A stretch of 40,048 nucleotides of DNA from a bacterium (GCA_036524115.1 DATDCY010000176.1:1-40048), one strand, 5' to 3'; numbered from the stretch's first letter, positions 1-7,891 are shown. The notes: generated by a model not told the origin, from the sequence alone. Made by a program: numbers and translations.

Positions 1-183
1 ATCGCGCGCGCTGCGGCGGCTGCGGCGCAGGCGTCGGCTGCAAAGGCAGCCAAGGCCCCGGCACCGTCGCTGGCCGCGCAGCCCGCGCCAGCCCCGGCAC
101 GGCGCCGCGCCCCGGCAGGCCTCGACGAGGCGATCATGGCCTACCTGGAGGAATACGCGGCGACCGCCGCCGCGCACGGATAA
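1..183 (+). CDS. C-terminal 60 residues of an Ala-rich protein (partial)
   Basis: The frame is open from base 1 and ends at TAA 181-183. The visible part is an Ala/Lys/Pro-rich low-complexity stretch (about residues 1-40 of the fragment) followed by a short, likely helical tail containing LDEAIMAYLEEY. No catalytic motif is visible and the fold cannot be told from this piece. It ends 59 bases before ctpA on the same strand, so both may be in one transcript. Murein hydrolase activators of the EnvC type often precede ctpA, but this tail does not look like a LytM domain, so I do not make that call. Confidence 0.55.
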   Translation: MARAAAAAAQASAAKAAKAPAPSLAAQPAPAPARRRAPAGLDEAIMAYLEEYAATAAAHG

Positions 184-242
184 ACGAACGGCAACGCCGG
201 GCGGAAGAGCCCGTTTCGGCAACGGAAGGAGCCACACTCGTC

Positions 243-1598
243 ATGGGAGTGCTCAGGAACAGGAACCTCGGGCCGGGGACCTTCGTGCTGCTGGCCCTGC
301 TCGCCAGCCTGATCATCGGGGTCGCCCGCTTCGACGCCGCCGCCGGCCGCGAGACCTACGACCGCCTCAAGCTGTTCTCCGAGGTGCTCTCGCTGGTGGA
401 GGCCAACTACGTCGACGAGGTGGACTCGGGCAAGCTCGTCCAGGGCGCGATCCGCGGCATGCTCAAGGAGCTCGACCCCCACACCGCCTACATGACCGAG
501 GACATGTTCAAGGAGATGCAGGTCGACACGAAGGGCGAGTTCGGCGGCCTCGGCATCACCATCGGGCTCAAGGACGACACGCTCACGGTGATCGCCCCCA
601 TCGAGGACACGCCGGCCTGGCGCGCCGGCATCAAGGCCGGCGACAAGATCGTCAAGGTCGACGGCGAGTCCACCAAGGACATGAGCGTCGAGAACGCCGT
701 GAAGAAGATGCGGGGCGTCCCCGGGACGTCGGTCACCATCGCGGTCATGCGCGAGGGCCTCACCGAGCCGAAGGACTTCACGATCGTCCGCGACATCATC
801 AAGCTCAAGAGCGTGAAGTCGCGGGTCATCGACGAACAGGTCGGCTACGTCCGCATCACGCAGTTCCAGGAGCGGACCGACGACGACCTCGAGCAGGCGC
901 TGAACGACATGTGGACGAAGAACCCCGCGCTCAAGGGGGTGGTCCTCGATTTGCGCAACAACCCGGGCGGTCTCCTGGACCAGGCCGTGCTCGTCTCCGG
1001 CTCTTTCCTCGAGAAGGGGAAGCTCGTCGTCTACACCAAGGGGCGCAAGGCGAGCAACAACGCCGAGTACAAGGTCCGCGACGGCGACGGGCGGACGAAC
1101 TTCCCGATGGTCGTGCTCGTCAACCACGGCTCAGCGTCCGCCTCCGAGATCGTCGCGGGCGCCCTCCAGGACTGGGGTCGGGCCGTGATCCTCGGCGTCG
1201 ACACGTTCGGCAAGGGCTCCGTTCAGACCGTTATCCCGCTCGACGACGGTTCGGGGCTGCGGCTGACGACGGCCAAGTACTACACGCCGAAGGGACGCTC
1301 GATCCAGAACACCGGCATCAAGCCGGACATCCTCGTCCCCAACGCCACGATCCAGGTGAAGAAGGTGCCGCCGGGTCACAGTGAAAAAGAGAAGGATCTC
1401 GAAGGCCACCTGCCGACGGAGGCGCCGCCGGCCGAAGCCGCCCCCGCGGGCGCGACGCCCGCCCCCGAGGAGCCCGAGGCCGACGGCGAAACCCTGAGCG
1501 ACGCGGAGGACTTCCAGCTCCAGCGGGCGCTGGATCTGCTCAAGACCTGGGACATCTTCCAGAAGACGCGGGGCGCGTCCACGCCGCAAGCGAACTGA
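243..1598 (+). CDS. ctpA: S41 family C-terminal processing peptidase (CtpA-like)
   Basis: 451-residue serine protease of the Prc/CtpA family, which trims C-termini of periplasmic or envelope proteins with a Ser-Lys dyad. A hydrophobic segment at residues 13-28 should act as a signal or membrane anchor, placing the enzyme in the periplasm. A PDZ domain covers about 98-180 (GGLGITIG at its start). The catalytic core contains GSASASEI with Ser299, then Lys324 in FGKGSVQ and Gln328; the 25- and 4-residue spacings match the Ser-Lys-Gln arrangement of Bacillus CtpB. A Pro/Ala/Glu-rich linker and a helical tail (QLQRALDLLKTW) follow. The ATG at 243 has GGAAGGAG 11 bases upstream. The next gene starts 1 base after its stop, so they are probably cotranscribed. 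Confidence 0.95.
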   Translation: MGVLRNRNLGPGTFVLLALLASLIIGVARFDAAAGRETYDRLKLFSEVLSLVEANYVDEVDSGKLVQGAIRGMLKELDPHTAYMTEDMFKEMQVDTKGEFGGLGITIGLKDDTLTVIAPIEDTPAWRAGIKAGDKIVKVDGESTKDMSVENAVKKMRGVPGTSVTIAVMREGLTEPKDFTIVRDIIKLKSVKSRVIDEQVGYVRITQFQERTDDDLEQALNDMWTKNPALKGVVLDLRNNPGGLLDQAVLVSGSFLEKGKLVVYTKGRKASNNAEYKVRDGDGRTNFPMVVLVNHGSASASEIVAGALQDWGRAVILGVDTFGKGSVQTVIPLDDGSGLRLTTAKYYTPKGRSIQNTGIKPDILVPNATIQVKKVPPGHSEKEKDLEGHLPTEAPPAEAAPAGATPAPEEPEADGETLSDAEDFQLQRALDLLKTWDIFQKTRGASTPQAN

Positions 1599-1599
1599 C

Positions 1600-2700
1600 G
1601 TGGCCCCGCGCCAGCGCAGGCGACGGAAGGCGGCGCCAAAACGCCGGCTGCGCCGCTGGTTCCGCCGCCAGGACCGCCTGACCCGACGCCTCCTGCTCGC
1701 CGTGGCCGTCCTCGGCGTGATCGTCGCCGCGCTCGTCGTGCCGCTTCGCGACCGGGAGCGCCCGGAAGCGGGGGCTCCGGTTCCGACGGCGGAGACGGCG
1801 GCGCGCAAACCCGCCGAGCGGACGCGCGCCACCGCCAAGGCCCGGCCGGCGGTGGTCGCGGCGCGTCCCGCCACCCGGCCCGACCGCCCGCCGAAGGAAG
1901 CGCCGCCCGTTGCCAGGCCGGCGGCTCCGCCAGGCGCCGCGCACACCGACAAGAGCCCCCGCCTGGCGATCGTGATCGATGACCTCGGGCAGAGGATCTC
2001 GCATCTCGAGGCGCTCGCGGCGCTGGAGCTGCCCCTGACCGTGGCCGTCATCCCCGGCCTGCCGGCGACGGCGCCCACGGTCCGCGAGGCCGGGCGCCTC
2101 GGGCTCGAGATGATCCTGCACCAGCCGATGGAGCCCCGGGAGGAGGGGGGCAAGGACGCCGGGGCCGGTGTTCTGCTCGTCTCCATGAGCGCGGCGGAGG
2201 TGCGCGCCCGCCTCGGCGAGAGCCTGGCCGCGGTGCCCCGCGCGGTCGGCGTGAACAACCACATGGGCTCGCGCTTCACCGAGGAGACCGCCGGACTCGT
2301 CCCCGTGATGGAGGAGCTCAAGGCCCGCGGCCTCTTCTGGCTCGACAGCCGCACGACGGCCGCCACGCGCGGCGCCGAGACCGCGCGGGCGGCGGGCGTC
2401 CCGGTGCTCGAGCGCGACGTCTTCCTCGACGCCGAGGTGAAGCCGGAGTTCATCCGGGCGCAGCTGCGCCGCGCCGTCGCCATCGCGCACGAGCACGGCC
2501 AGGCGATCGGGATCGGCCACCCGCACCCGGAGACGATCGCGGCGCTCCGCGAGCTGCGCGGCGAGCTCCTCGACTCCGGGGTCACGCTCGTGCGGCTCTC
2601 CGCCCTCGTGCCGCCCGCGGCCGGCGCCGGCACCGCCGTCGCCAGCCAGTCGCGTCCGGCGAAGGAGCGCGCGGGACGGACCGCGGTCGCCCTCCCGTAG
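1600..2700 (+). CDS. Divergent polysaccharide deacetylase (YibQ/DUF610) family protein
   Basis: 366 residues starting at GTG 1600, one base after the ctpA stop. Residues 1-30 are strongly basic, 31-48 form one membrane segment, and 50-118 are an Ala/Pro/Arg linker, so the C-terminal domain should lie in the periplasm. That domain begins with RLAIVIDDLG (Asp127-Asp128) and carries the family marks HQPMEP, NNHMGSRFT, FWLDSRTT and IGIGHPHPET. It is a NodB-fold relative; the His and Asp positions suggest a metal site, but the substrate of this divergent branch is not established. The neighbouring Ctp protease suggests a role in envelope or peptidoglycan maintenance (inference). GTG is the only start that keeps the basic-TM N-terminus and the tight spacing. 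Confidence 0.88.
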   Translation: MAPRQRRRRKAAPKRRLRRWFRRQDRLTRRLLLAVAVLGVIVAALVVPLRDRERPEAGAPVPTAETAARKPAERTRATAKARPAVVAARPATRPDRPPKEAPPVARPAAPPGAAHTDKSPRLAIVIDDLGQRISHLEALAALELPLTVAVIPGLPATAPTVREAGRLGLEMILHQPMEPREEGGKDAGAGVLLVSMSAAEVRARLGESLAAVPRAVGVNNHMGSRFTEETAGLVPVMEELKARGLFWLDSRTTAATRGAETARAAGVPVLERDVFLDAEVKPEFIRAQLRRAVAIAHEHGQAIGIGHPHPETIAALRELRGELLDSGVTLVRLSALVPPAAGAGTAVASQSRPAKERAGRTAVALP

Positions 2701-2705
2701 AGACC

Positions 2706-3749
2706 ATGCTCATCCTCGGGATCGAGACCTCCTGCGACGAGACCGCGGCCGCTCTCGTCGAGCGCGGCCGGCGGGTGCGCTCCTCGATCGTCGCCTCGCA
2801 GATCGACGACCACCGCCCCTACGGCGGGGTCGTCCCGGAGATCGCCGGGCGCAAGCACCTGGAGAACCTCGTGCCCGTGACGCAGGCCGCGCTCGCGGAC
2901 GCCGGCGTCCAGCCATCGGAAGTCCGCGCGGTCGCCGTGACCTCCAGCCCGGGCCTGATGGGCGCACTGCTGGTCGGCACGTCCTTCGGCAAGGCGCTCG
3001 CGCTCGGCTGGGGCGTGCCGCTGATCGAGGTCAACCACCTTCACGCGCACGCCCTCGCCATCCTCCTCGCGAAATCCCGGCCGCGCTTCCCCTACCTGGC
3101 GCTGGTCGTCTCCGGCGGGCACACGACGCTGTTCCGCGTGGATTCCCCGCTCTCGCTCGGCGTGCTCGGGCAGACCCGCGACGACGCGGCGGGCGAAGTG
3201 CTCGACAAGGTCGCCAAGTTCCTCGGCCTCGGCTACCCCGGCGGGCCCGCCATCGACCGGCTCGCCGCCGGCGCGAACGTGCACGCCGTGCGCTTCCCGC
3301 GCGGCCTGCAGCGCGCCGCGACCTTCGACTTCTCGTTCTCCGGCCTCAAGACCGCCGTCGTCAACCACGCGCTCGGCACGCGCCGTGTCGAGGGCCGCCT
3401 CAACGACCAGCCCGTGCCGGCCCTCTCCGACAGGCAGTTGCGGGACCTGGTCGCCTCGTTCCAGGAAGCGGTCGTGGACACCCTCGTGGGGACGACGCTG
3501 CGCGCCGCCGCCGCCGAAGGGCTGGCGACGGTCGTCGTCTCCGGCGGCGTGGCCGCCAACTCCCGCCTGCGCGAAAAGATGTCGTTGCAGGGGGCCGCGG
3601 CCGGGTTGCGCGTGCTCTTCCCCGAGCCGGGCCTGTGCACTGACAACGCGGCGATGATCGCCGCCGCGGCCTGGCACCTCGCGCGCCGCGGGCGCTTCGC
3701 CGGCCTGGACCTGCGCCCCGCCGCGAAGATGAAGCCGGGCGTGTGCTAG
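2706..3749 (+). CDS. tsaD: tRNA N6-threonylcarbamoyladenosine transferase TsaD
   Basis: 347 residues, the usual TsaD length. The enzyme moves the threonylcarbamoyl group from TC-AMP to A37 of ANN-decoding tRNAs, together with TsaB and TsaE, in the cytoplasm. Hallmarks: LGIETSCDETAAA at the N-terminus, the metal-binding HLHAH at 111-115 (His111 and His115), SGGHTTLF, GEVLDKVAKFLGLGYPGGP, SFSGLKTAV, SGGVAANS and TDNAAMIA near the end. ATG 2706 lies 5 bases after the previous stop, so translation is likely coupled. The next gene starts 1 base after its stop. Nothing is missing from the family core. Confidence 0.97.
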   Translation: MLILGIETSCDETAAALVERGRRVRSSIVASQIDDHRPYGGVVPEIAGRKHLENLVPVTQAALADAGVQPSEVRAVAVTSSPGLMGALLVGTSFGKALALGWGVPLIEVNHLHAHALAILLAKSRPRFPYLALVVSGGHTTLFRVDSPLSLGVLGQTRDDAAGEVLDKVAKFLGLGYPGGPAIDRLAAGANVHAVRFPRGLQRAATFDFSFSGLKTAVVNHALGTRRVEGRLNDQPVPALSDRQLRDLVASFQEAVVDTLVGTTLRAAAAEGLATVVVSGGVAANSRLREKMSLQGAAAGLRVLFPEPGLCTDNAAMIAAAAWHLARRGRFAGLDLRPAAKMKPGVC

Positions 3750-3750
3750 G

Positions 3751-4935
3751 ATGCCCCCCGTGAGCGGCACCGGCGCGACGATCTACCTCGACAACGGCGC
3801 GACCTCCTTCCCGAAGCCGCCATCGGTCGCGGCGGCCATGTCCCACTTCACGCTCGAAGTCGGCGGCAGCCCGGGGCGTTCCGGACATCACCGCTCCCAG
3901 GAGGCCGCCCGCGCGGTCTTCGCCTGCCGCGAGGCGCTCGCGGCGCTCATCGGCGCGCCCGATTCGCGGCGCGTCGCGTTCACCCTCAACGCCACGCAGG
4001 CGCTCAACACCGCCATCTACGGCATCCTGCGACCGGGCGACCGGGTGCTCACGACCTCGATGGAGCACAACTCGACGATGCGGCCGCTGCGGGACCTGGA
4101 GCACCGCGGCGTGATCTCGCTGGAGGTGCTCCCCTGCGACGGCGCCGGGCGGCTGGACCTGGCGGCGCTCGAGCGCGCGCTGCGCTCGCGGCCGCGGCTG
4201 CTGGCGGCGGTGCACGCCTCGAACGTCAGCGGCGCCATCCTGCCGCTGCGGGAGGTCGGGGCGCTGGCGCGCGCCGCCGGGACGCTGCTGCTCGTGGACG
4301 CCGCGCAGTCGGCCGGCGCGCAGCCGATCGACGTGATCGCGGACGGCGTCGACCTGCTGGCGTTCACCGGGCACAAGGCGCTCTTCGGGCCGCAGGGGAC
4401 CGGCGGTCTCTGGGCGCGCGAGGGGGTGGAGCCGGAGCCCCTCTTTCGCGGCGGCACGGGCAGCAACTCCGAGCTCGAGGAGCAGCCCGTCTTCTGGCCG
4501 GACCGGCTCGAGAGCGGCACGCCCAACGGCGTCGGGCTCGCCGGGCTGCTCGCCGGGGTGTCGTTCATCGCCGAGACGGGCCTCGAGCTGATCCGCGCCC
4601 GCGAGGAGGCGCTGACGCGCCGGCTGATCGCGGGGCTGGGCGCGCTGCCGGGGATCACCGTCCACGGCCCCGGCGCCGACGAGAGACGCGCGCCGACCGT
4701 CTCGGTGACCTTCGAGGGGCTGGTGCCCTCGGAGGCGGGCTTCCTCCTCGAGGAGGGCTTCGGCGTGCTCACGCGCGTCGGCCTGCACTGCGCGCCGGCC
4801 GCGCACCGCACGATCGGGACGTACCCGCAGGGGACGGTGCGGTTCGCGCCGGGGTTCTTCACGACCGAGGCGGACATCGACGCGGCGATCGCGGGCTGCC
4901 GCTACCTGGCGACGAAGAAGGGGAGGGCGCGGTGA
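3751..4935 (+). CDS. Cysteine desulfurase-like class V aminotransferase (EGC type)
   Basis: 394 residues. It is a PLP enzyme expected to take sulfur (or selenium) from cysteine (or selenocysteine) to a persulfide. The PLP lysine is Lys209 in FTGHKALFGPQGTGGLW; upstream are YLDNGATSFPKP, SMEHNSTMRP and the cofactor Asp-Gln pair in LVDAAQSAGA. The catalytic Cys is Cys347 in RVGLHCAPAAH, the arrangement of the NifS/SufS-like branch called am_tr_V_EGC. Its stop overlaps the start of the DUF3343 gene, and selC lies about 550 bases downstream. From memory, comparative work on SelD-bearing genomes links this branch and DUF3343 to selenium use. A GTG at 3760 is an alternative start, nearer the family's usual N-terminus. 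Confidence 0.9.
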   Translation: MPPVSGTGATIYLDNGATSFPKPPSVAAAMSHFTLEVGGSPGRSGHHRSQEAARAVFACREALAALIGAPDSRRVAFTLNATQALNTAIYGILRPGDRVLTTSMEHNSTMRPLRDLEHRGVISLEVLPCDGAGRLDLAALERALRSRPRLLAAVHASNVSGAILPLREVGALARAAGTLLLVDAAQSAGAQPIDVIADGVDLLAFTGHKALFGPQGTGGLWAREGVEPEPLFRGGTGSNSELEEQPVFWPDRLESGTPNGVGLAGLLAGVSFIAETGLELIRAREEALTRRLIAGLGALPGITVHGPGADERRAPTVSVTFEGLVPSEAGFLLEEGFGVLTRVGLHCAPAAHRTIGTYPQGTVRFAPGFFTTEADIDAAIAGCRYLATKKGRAR

Positions 4936-5192
4936 GCGACGCGCCCCGCTTCGCCGTCGCGACGTTTCACTCGACGCACGCCGTGCTCAAGGCCGAGAAG
5001 ATCCTCAAGGACGCGGGCGTGGCCGACGTGCGTCTGGTGCCGGTGCCGAGCCAGGTGTCGTCCGACTGCGGCGTGACGGTGCGCTTCGCGGCGGCGGAGT
5101 CCGCGCGGGCGCGGGAGCTGCTGCGGCCGCTCGCGGACGACCTGCAAGGCCTCTACGTCGAGGCGCCGGGGGGCTGGGTCCCGTTTCAGTAG
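4932..5192 (+). CDS. DUF3343 protein, putative Se/S carrier
   Basis: 86 residues starting at a GTG whose last two bases are part of the previous gene's TGA (4-base overlap), so it is almost surely translated with the desulfurase. The family features are visible: a start resembling FHSTHAVLKAEKILK, a middle SSDCGVTVRF with the single conserved Cys46, and a C-terminal helix plus strand ending in YVE. Pfam names this family a putative selenium or sulfur carrier. With the desulfurase before it and tRNA-Sec after it, the natural reading is that Cys46 accepts persulfide or perselenide (inference). No partner protein or electron donor is visible in the operon. Confidence 0.85.
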   Translation: MSDAPRFAVATFHSTHAVLKAEKILKDAGVADVRLVPVPSQVSSDCGVTVRFAAAESARARELLRPLADDLQGLYVEAPGGWVPFQ

Positions 5193-5470
5193 CGATCCGG
5201 CCGAGCCGCGACGGCGCGGGCTTGTCCCCGTGCCGGGCCACGACCCGGCGGCGCCTGTTCACTTCCGTCTCGCCCTTCGCCCCTCAGCCCGCGAGCGCAC
5301 TCAGCGGCTGCTCGACTGTCAATGCGCCGGCCACACTCAGCGGACACAGCCTGCGGCCGACGCATTATGACCGTTCACAGGCGCCCCCGGGCCGTGGCCC
5401 TGTCACGAGCCTGGCCCTGTGCGAAAGCGTGGCCCGGCACGAGCACGGTGGCGTTTTGCGCCTTCTGCCG
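5193..5470. other. Intergenic region before selC
   Basis: About 280 bases with no credible gene. A 10-mer, CACTCAGCGG, occurs at 5298-5307 and again at 5334-5343 (36 bases apart). No terminator with a T tract and no riboswitch that I recognise. Translated frames here show no conserved peptide. Confidence 0.4.
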
Positions 5471-5476
5471 TATAAT
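5471..5476 (+). promoter_or_regulatory. -10 element of selC promoter
   Basis: A perfect TATAAT lies 11 bases before the first base of tRNA-Sec, so transcription would start 0-5 bases upstream of the mature end. At the 17-base spacing the -35 region (GTGGCG) is poor. Confidence 0.6.
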
Positions 5477-5487
5477 CCTGCCCACAC

Positions 5488-5586
5488 GGGAGCGGATGGG
5501 TCACTGGTGGGCCCCCCGGACTTCAAATCCGGTCGGCGGGCGCTAATCACGTCCGCGGTAGGTTCGATTCCTACACGCTCCCGCCA
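5488..5586 (+). tRNA. selC: tRNA-Sec (anticodon TCA)
   Basis: 99 bases including an encoded CCA (5584-5586). The anticodon stem-loop is CCGGA-CTTCAAA-TCCGG with TCA at positions 34-36, the standard selenocysteine loop. The variable arm is long: GCGGGCG pairs over 7 bp with CGTCCGC. The T arm is GTAGG-TTCGATT-CCTAC, and the D arm is GGGTC/GGCCC. Acceptor GGGAGCG pairs with CGCTCCC; the eighth pair expected of bacterial tRNA-Sec would be G with A, a mismatch. Discriminator is G. The tRNA is charged by SerRS and converted by SelA; selA, selB and selD are not in this window. Confidence 0.95.
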
Positions 5587-5685
5587 CACGCCCGACACCC
5601 GCGCGAACGGCGAAGGCACGGAACGGCAGGGGGACAGAATTCAATGCTGTCCTCCTACGAAAGGAACGAAGAAAGGGGAACGGGA

Positions 5686-5889
5686 ATGCCGTACGTCAAC
5701 GTCCGCATCACCAGGACCGGCGTCACCGCCGAGCAGAAGGCCGCCGTCATCAAGGGCGTCACCGACGTCCTCGTGAAAGTCCTCGGCAAGGACCCCCAGT
5801 CGACCTTCGTGGTCATCGACGAGGTCGACACGGACAACTGGGGCATCGCCGGCGAGACGATCACCGCGCGACGCGCGAAGACGAAGTAG
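5686..5889 (+). CDS. 4-oxalocrotonate tautomerase family protein
   Basis: 67 residues. The start is ATG 5686, giving M-PYVNVRITRTG; after Met removal Pro becomes the N-terminal residue, the catalytic base in this family. GAAAGGGG sits a few bases upstream, and an earlier in-frame ATG at 5644 would bury the proline, so it is rejected. The rest fits the small tautomerase fold: helix AEQKAAVIKGVTDVLVKVLGK, then strand STFVVIDEVDTDNWGIAGE. Such proteins are hexamers of short subunits acting on 2-hydroxymuconate-like enols, but many homologues have unknown substrates; the neighbours here (selC, a lipoprotein) give no pathway hint. Confidence 0.9.
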   Translation: MPYVNVRITRTGVTAEQKAAVIKGVTDVLVKVLGKDPQSTFVVIDEVDTDNWGIAGETITARRAKTK

Positions 5890-5942
5890 CGCCCGCGCCG
5901 CCGCATCCGGGGACGTCGCCGTCAGACCACTGGCTGAAGGCG

Positions 5943-5976
5943 AGGCGCCCCCGCCGGGCACGCGGCGGGGGCGCCT
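5943..5976. terminator. Bidirectional hairpin terminator
   Basis: Perfect 14-bp stem (AGGCGCCCCCGCCG with its complement) and a 6-base loop between the convergent tautomerase and lipoprotein genes. No long T tract, so it may act as an mRNA end-protector as much as a terminator. Confidence 0.75.
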
Positions 5977-5997
5977 TGGACGAGGACCTCGGCGTTC

Positions 5998-6480
5998 TTA
6001 CTGCCGGATGATCGCGTCCCGCTTCGAAACGCCGAGATCGGACTCCCCGGGCGCAGCGGAGACGCCGAGATCTCCCGCCTGCAGCGTGTTGCTGACCCTG
6101 ATGATGTCGTACGAAACCTGGTAGGTCCCGTCGGTGCCCGACAAGACCATGTGATCTCCTTCAACGGTGCCTGACACGACGTCGGGCGCCCAATTGTTGC
6201 GGTACCTGAACACGAGCTCGATCTTGTTCCCATCGACCGTCCCGGACACATCGCATCCGGTGCGGGTGGTCCACTGGGATGTCCCGGCCACGTTGCTGCC
6301 GTCTTGCACCAGCTTGACGATGACCGGGGCGCCCGGTCCGGGGACCTGCGTCATCTTGTACGCCCCCCGCCACGTCCCGACCACGTTTGCGGGATCGTCG
6401 CCCCCATCCCCACCGCCGCTGCACGCCGCCAGACCCACCACAATTGCCGCCGCGAACAAGAGCCGACCGATCTTCTTCAT
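5998..6480 (-). CDS. Small lipoprotein of unknown function
   Basis: 160 residues from ATG at 6480, with GGGGG 4-9 bases upstream. Residues 1-20 form a lipoprotein signal: basic start MKKIGR, hydrophobic core, lipobox LAAC with Cys20, followed by a Gly/Asp linker. The mature part reads as alternating beta strands with VVGTWRGAY near its start and motifs such as SQWTTRTGCDVSGTVDGNKIEL and YQVSYDIIRV. It looks like a small lipocalin-like or beta-sandwich protein, but I cannot assign a family. Cys20 is acylated; a second Cys (TGCDV) is single. A weak promoter (TTGTGC, 17 bases, TAGGGG at 6497-6525) precedes it. It stands alone between the PurM-like gene and a terminator. Confidence 0.8.
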   Translation of the reverse strand: MKKIGRLLFAAAIVVGLAACSGGGDGGDDPANVVGTWRGAYKMTQVPGPGAPVIVKLVQDGSNVAGTSQWTTRTGCDVSGTVDGNKIELVFRYRNNWAPDVVSGTVEGDHMVLSGTDGTYQVSYDIIRVSNTLQAGDLGVSAAPGESDLGVSKRDAIIRQ

Positions 6481-6541
6481 CACGTCCCCCTTTCCACCCC
6501 TATCCCCCTCGGAACAGTGGCACAACGAGACCGCACCGTGA

Positions 6542-6558
6542 TCTCGACCACATCGAGA
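6542..6558. promoter_or_regulatory. Possible operator palindrome
   Basis: TCTCGA, 5 bases, TCGAGA: a 6-bp inverted repeat 62 bases upstream of the lipoprotein start and just upstream of its possible -35. A chance match cannot be excluded. Confidence 0.25.
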
Positions 6559-6686
6559 ACGGCTCAGGGCGAATGCAGCTGCACCCGACATCCGCTCCCG
6601 CGCCGCTAAGAACTGCGCGCCTGCCGAAGATCTGGCTGCGAAGGACGCGTCAACCCTAGCACCGGAGGCGGGACGATGGCAAGGGC

Positions 6687-7766
6687 TCAGCGATCCCCTT
6701 CCGCGATGGCCTTCCCAAAGGCCGCCCAGAATGGGTCGACGCGCGGGTGCTCGAGCGGGCGGGCTCGTCCCCCGTCGACCAGCGTGATCCCCTCGGCCTC
6801 CGGCAGCGTCTCGCCGATGCGCGCGGCCGCGATCCCCTTCGCGGCGAGGCGCGCGAGCACCTCCTGCGTGCGGTGGCGGCGGCAGGTCAGCACGAGCGTC
6901 CCCTCGCTGATGGCGGAGAACGGGTCGATCCCGAACAGCGCGCACACCTTCGCGACCTCTTCGGGCATGGGGATCGACTCGCGCTCGATGCGCATCCCGA
7001 CCCGCGACGCGCGCGCCACCTCGTAGAGGCCGCCCCAGAGCCCGCACTCGGTCGCGTCGTGCATGGCGGTCACGCCCTCGTCGCGCACGCCGACCGACGC
7101 CGCCGTCAGCGCATCCTCGACGACGCTCATCTGCCAGAACAGCCCGTCGGCGCGCCGCGCGAACTCCTCCCCGTGCGCCGCCGCCACGCGCCGCGGGAAG
7201 GTCGCCGCGAACAGCGCGCTCGCCTCGATGGCGGGCCCTTTCGTGATCACGACGTCCTCGCCGGCGCCCGCCAGCGCCGGGGTCACGTAGCGCTCGCACG
7301 GGCCCGTGGCCATCACCGTGGCCCCGCCGATCATCGGGTAATCGCAGCCCTGGTAGCGGGCGGTGTGCCCGGCGACGACCGCGATGCCGAGCTTCTCGCA
7401 CTCCGCGGCCATGCCGCGCCAGAGGGCGACAAACTGCTCCTTGGCGATGCCGAGCGGCAGGTTCAGGTCGATCGTCATCCAGCGCGGCGCCAGCCCCGAC
7501 ACGGCCGCGTCGGAGGCGAGGATGTGCACCGCGAACCACGCGGAGCGCTCCCAGCCGTACTGCGGGACGACGAAGACGGGATCGCACGTGACCGCCATGA
7601 CCTGGCCGCCGCCGATGTCGACGACGCCGATGTCGACGCCGTGCTGCGGCGGGACGAGCACCGCGGGGTCGCGGCGCCCCAGCCGCGGGTAGATGATCTC
7701 CTCGAAGATCTCGGGCGAGATCTTGCCGATCTCGGGCAGGTCGTGACGGGACTCGTTCTGGCTCAT
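6687..7766 (-). CDS. AIR synthase (PurM/HypE-fold) family protein
   Basis: 359 residues from ATG 7766, with GGAGGGAAAG just upstream and a GATAAT -10 at 7785-7790. Layout is that of the PurM superfamily (PurM, PurL, HypE, SelD, ThiL), whose members activate a substrate with ATP. N-terminal half: CDPVF, then HILASDAAVSGLAPRW, the metal and ATP region; then GHTARYQGCDYPMIGGATVMATG. C-terminal half: TAMHDATECGLWGGLYEVA and ALFGIDPFSAISEGTLVLT. These fit a HypE-like group common in archaea and anaerobes without an assigned reaction. It lacks the glycine-rich start with Cys/Sec of SelD and the C-terminal PRIC-type end of HypE. The family's usual DATEGG is DATECG here. Substrate unknown. Confidence 0.8.
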   Translation of the reverse strand: MSQNESRHDLPEIGKISPEIFEEIIYPRLGRRDPAVLVPPQHGVDIGVVDIGGGQVMAVTCDPVFVVPQYGWERSAWFAVHILASDAAVSGLAPRWMTIDLNLPLGIAKEQFVALWRGMAAECEKLGIAVVAGHTARYQGCDYPMIGGATVMATGPCERYVTPALAGAGEDVVITKGPAIEASALFAATFPRRVAAAHGEEFARRADGLFWQMSVVEDALTAASVGVRDEGVTAMHDATECGLWGGLYEVARASRVGMRIERESIPMPEEVAKVCALFGIDPFSAISEGTLVLTCRRHRTQEVLARLAAKGIAAARIGETLPEAEGITLVDGGRARPLEHPRVDPFWAAFGKAIAEGDR

Positions 7767-7863
7767 CGCTTTCCCTCCGCGGGCATTATCCCGACAGGTT
7801 ACGGGGTCGGCCCCCCCTGGGCCCTCTCAGCCGTCCTCGACGACAGCTCCCCCAAGCAACACC

Positions 7864-7891
7864 CCGGAACCGCCGACATCAGCGGCTCCGG
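7864..7891 (-). terminator. Stem-loop after the DegT gene
   Basis: CCGGAACCGC pairs with GCGGCTCCGG (one mismatch) around an 8-base loop, starting 7 bases beyond the aminotransferase stop. No T tract follows, so this is a weak candidate. Confidence 0.4.

Noticed and set aside
141-1127. Long minus-strand open frame opposite ctpA, and many similar frames opposite gyrA, gyrB, dnaA and others
   Set aside because: At this GC content the antisense frames of real genes lack stops. Their translations are Arg/Asp/Leu-rich without conserved motifs, while the opposite strand encodes clear families.
1131-3770. 879-codon minus-strand frame
   Set aside because: It crosses three well-supported plus-strand genes and shows no recognisable domain; it is a compositional artefact.
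5222-5776. Plus-strand frame running through selC into the tautomerase
   Set aside because: It overlaps a certain tRNA gene and its peptide has no known features.
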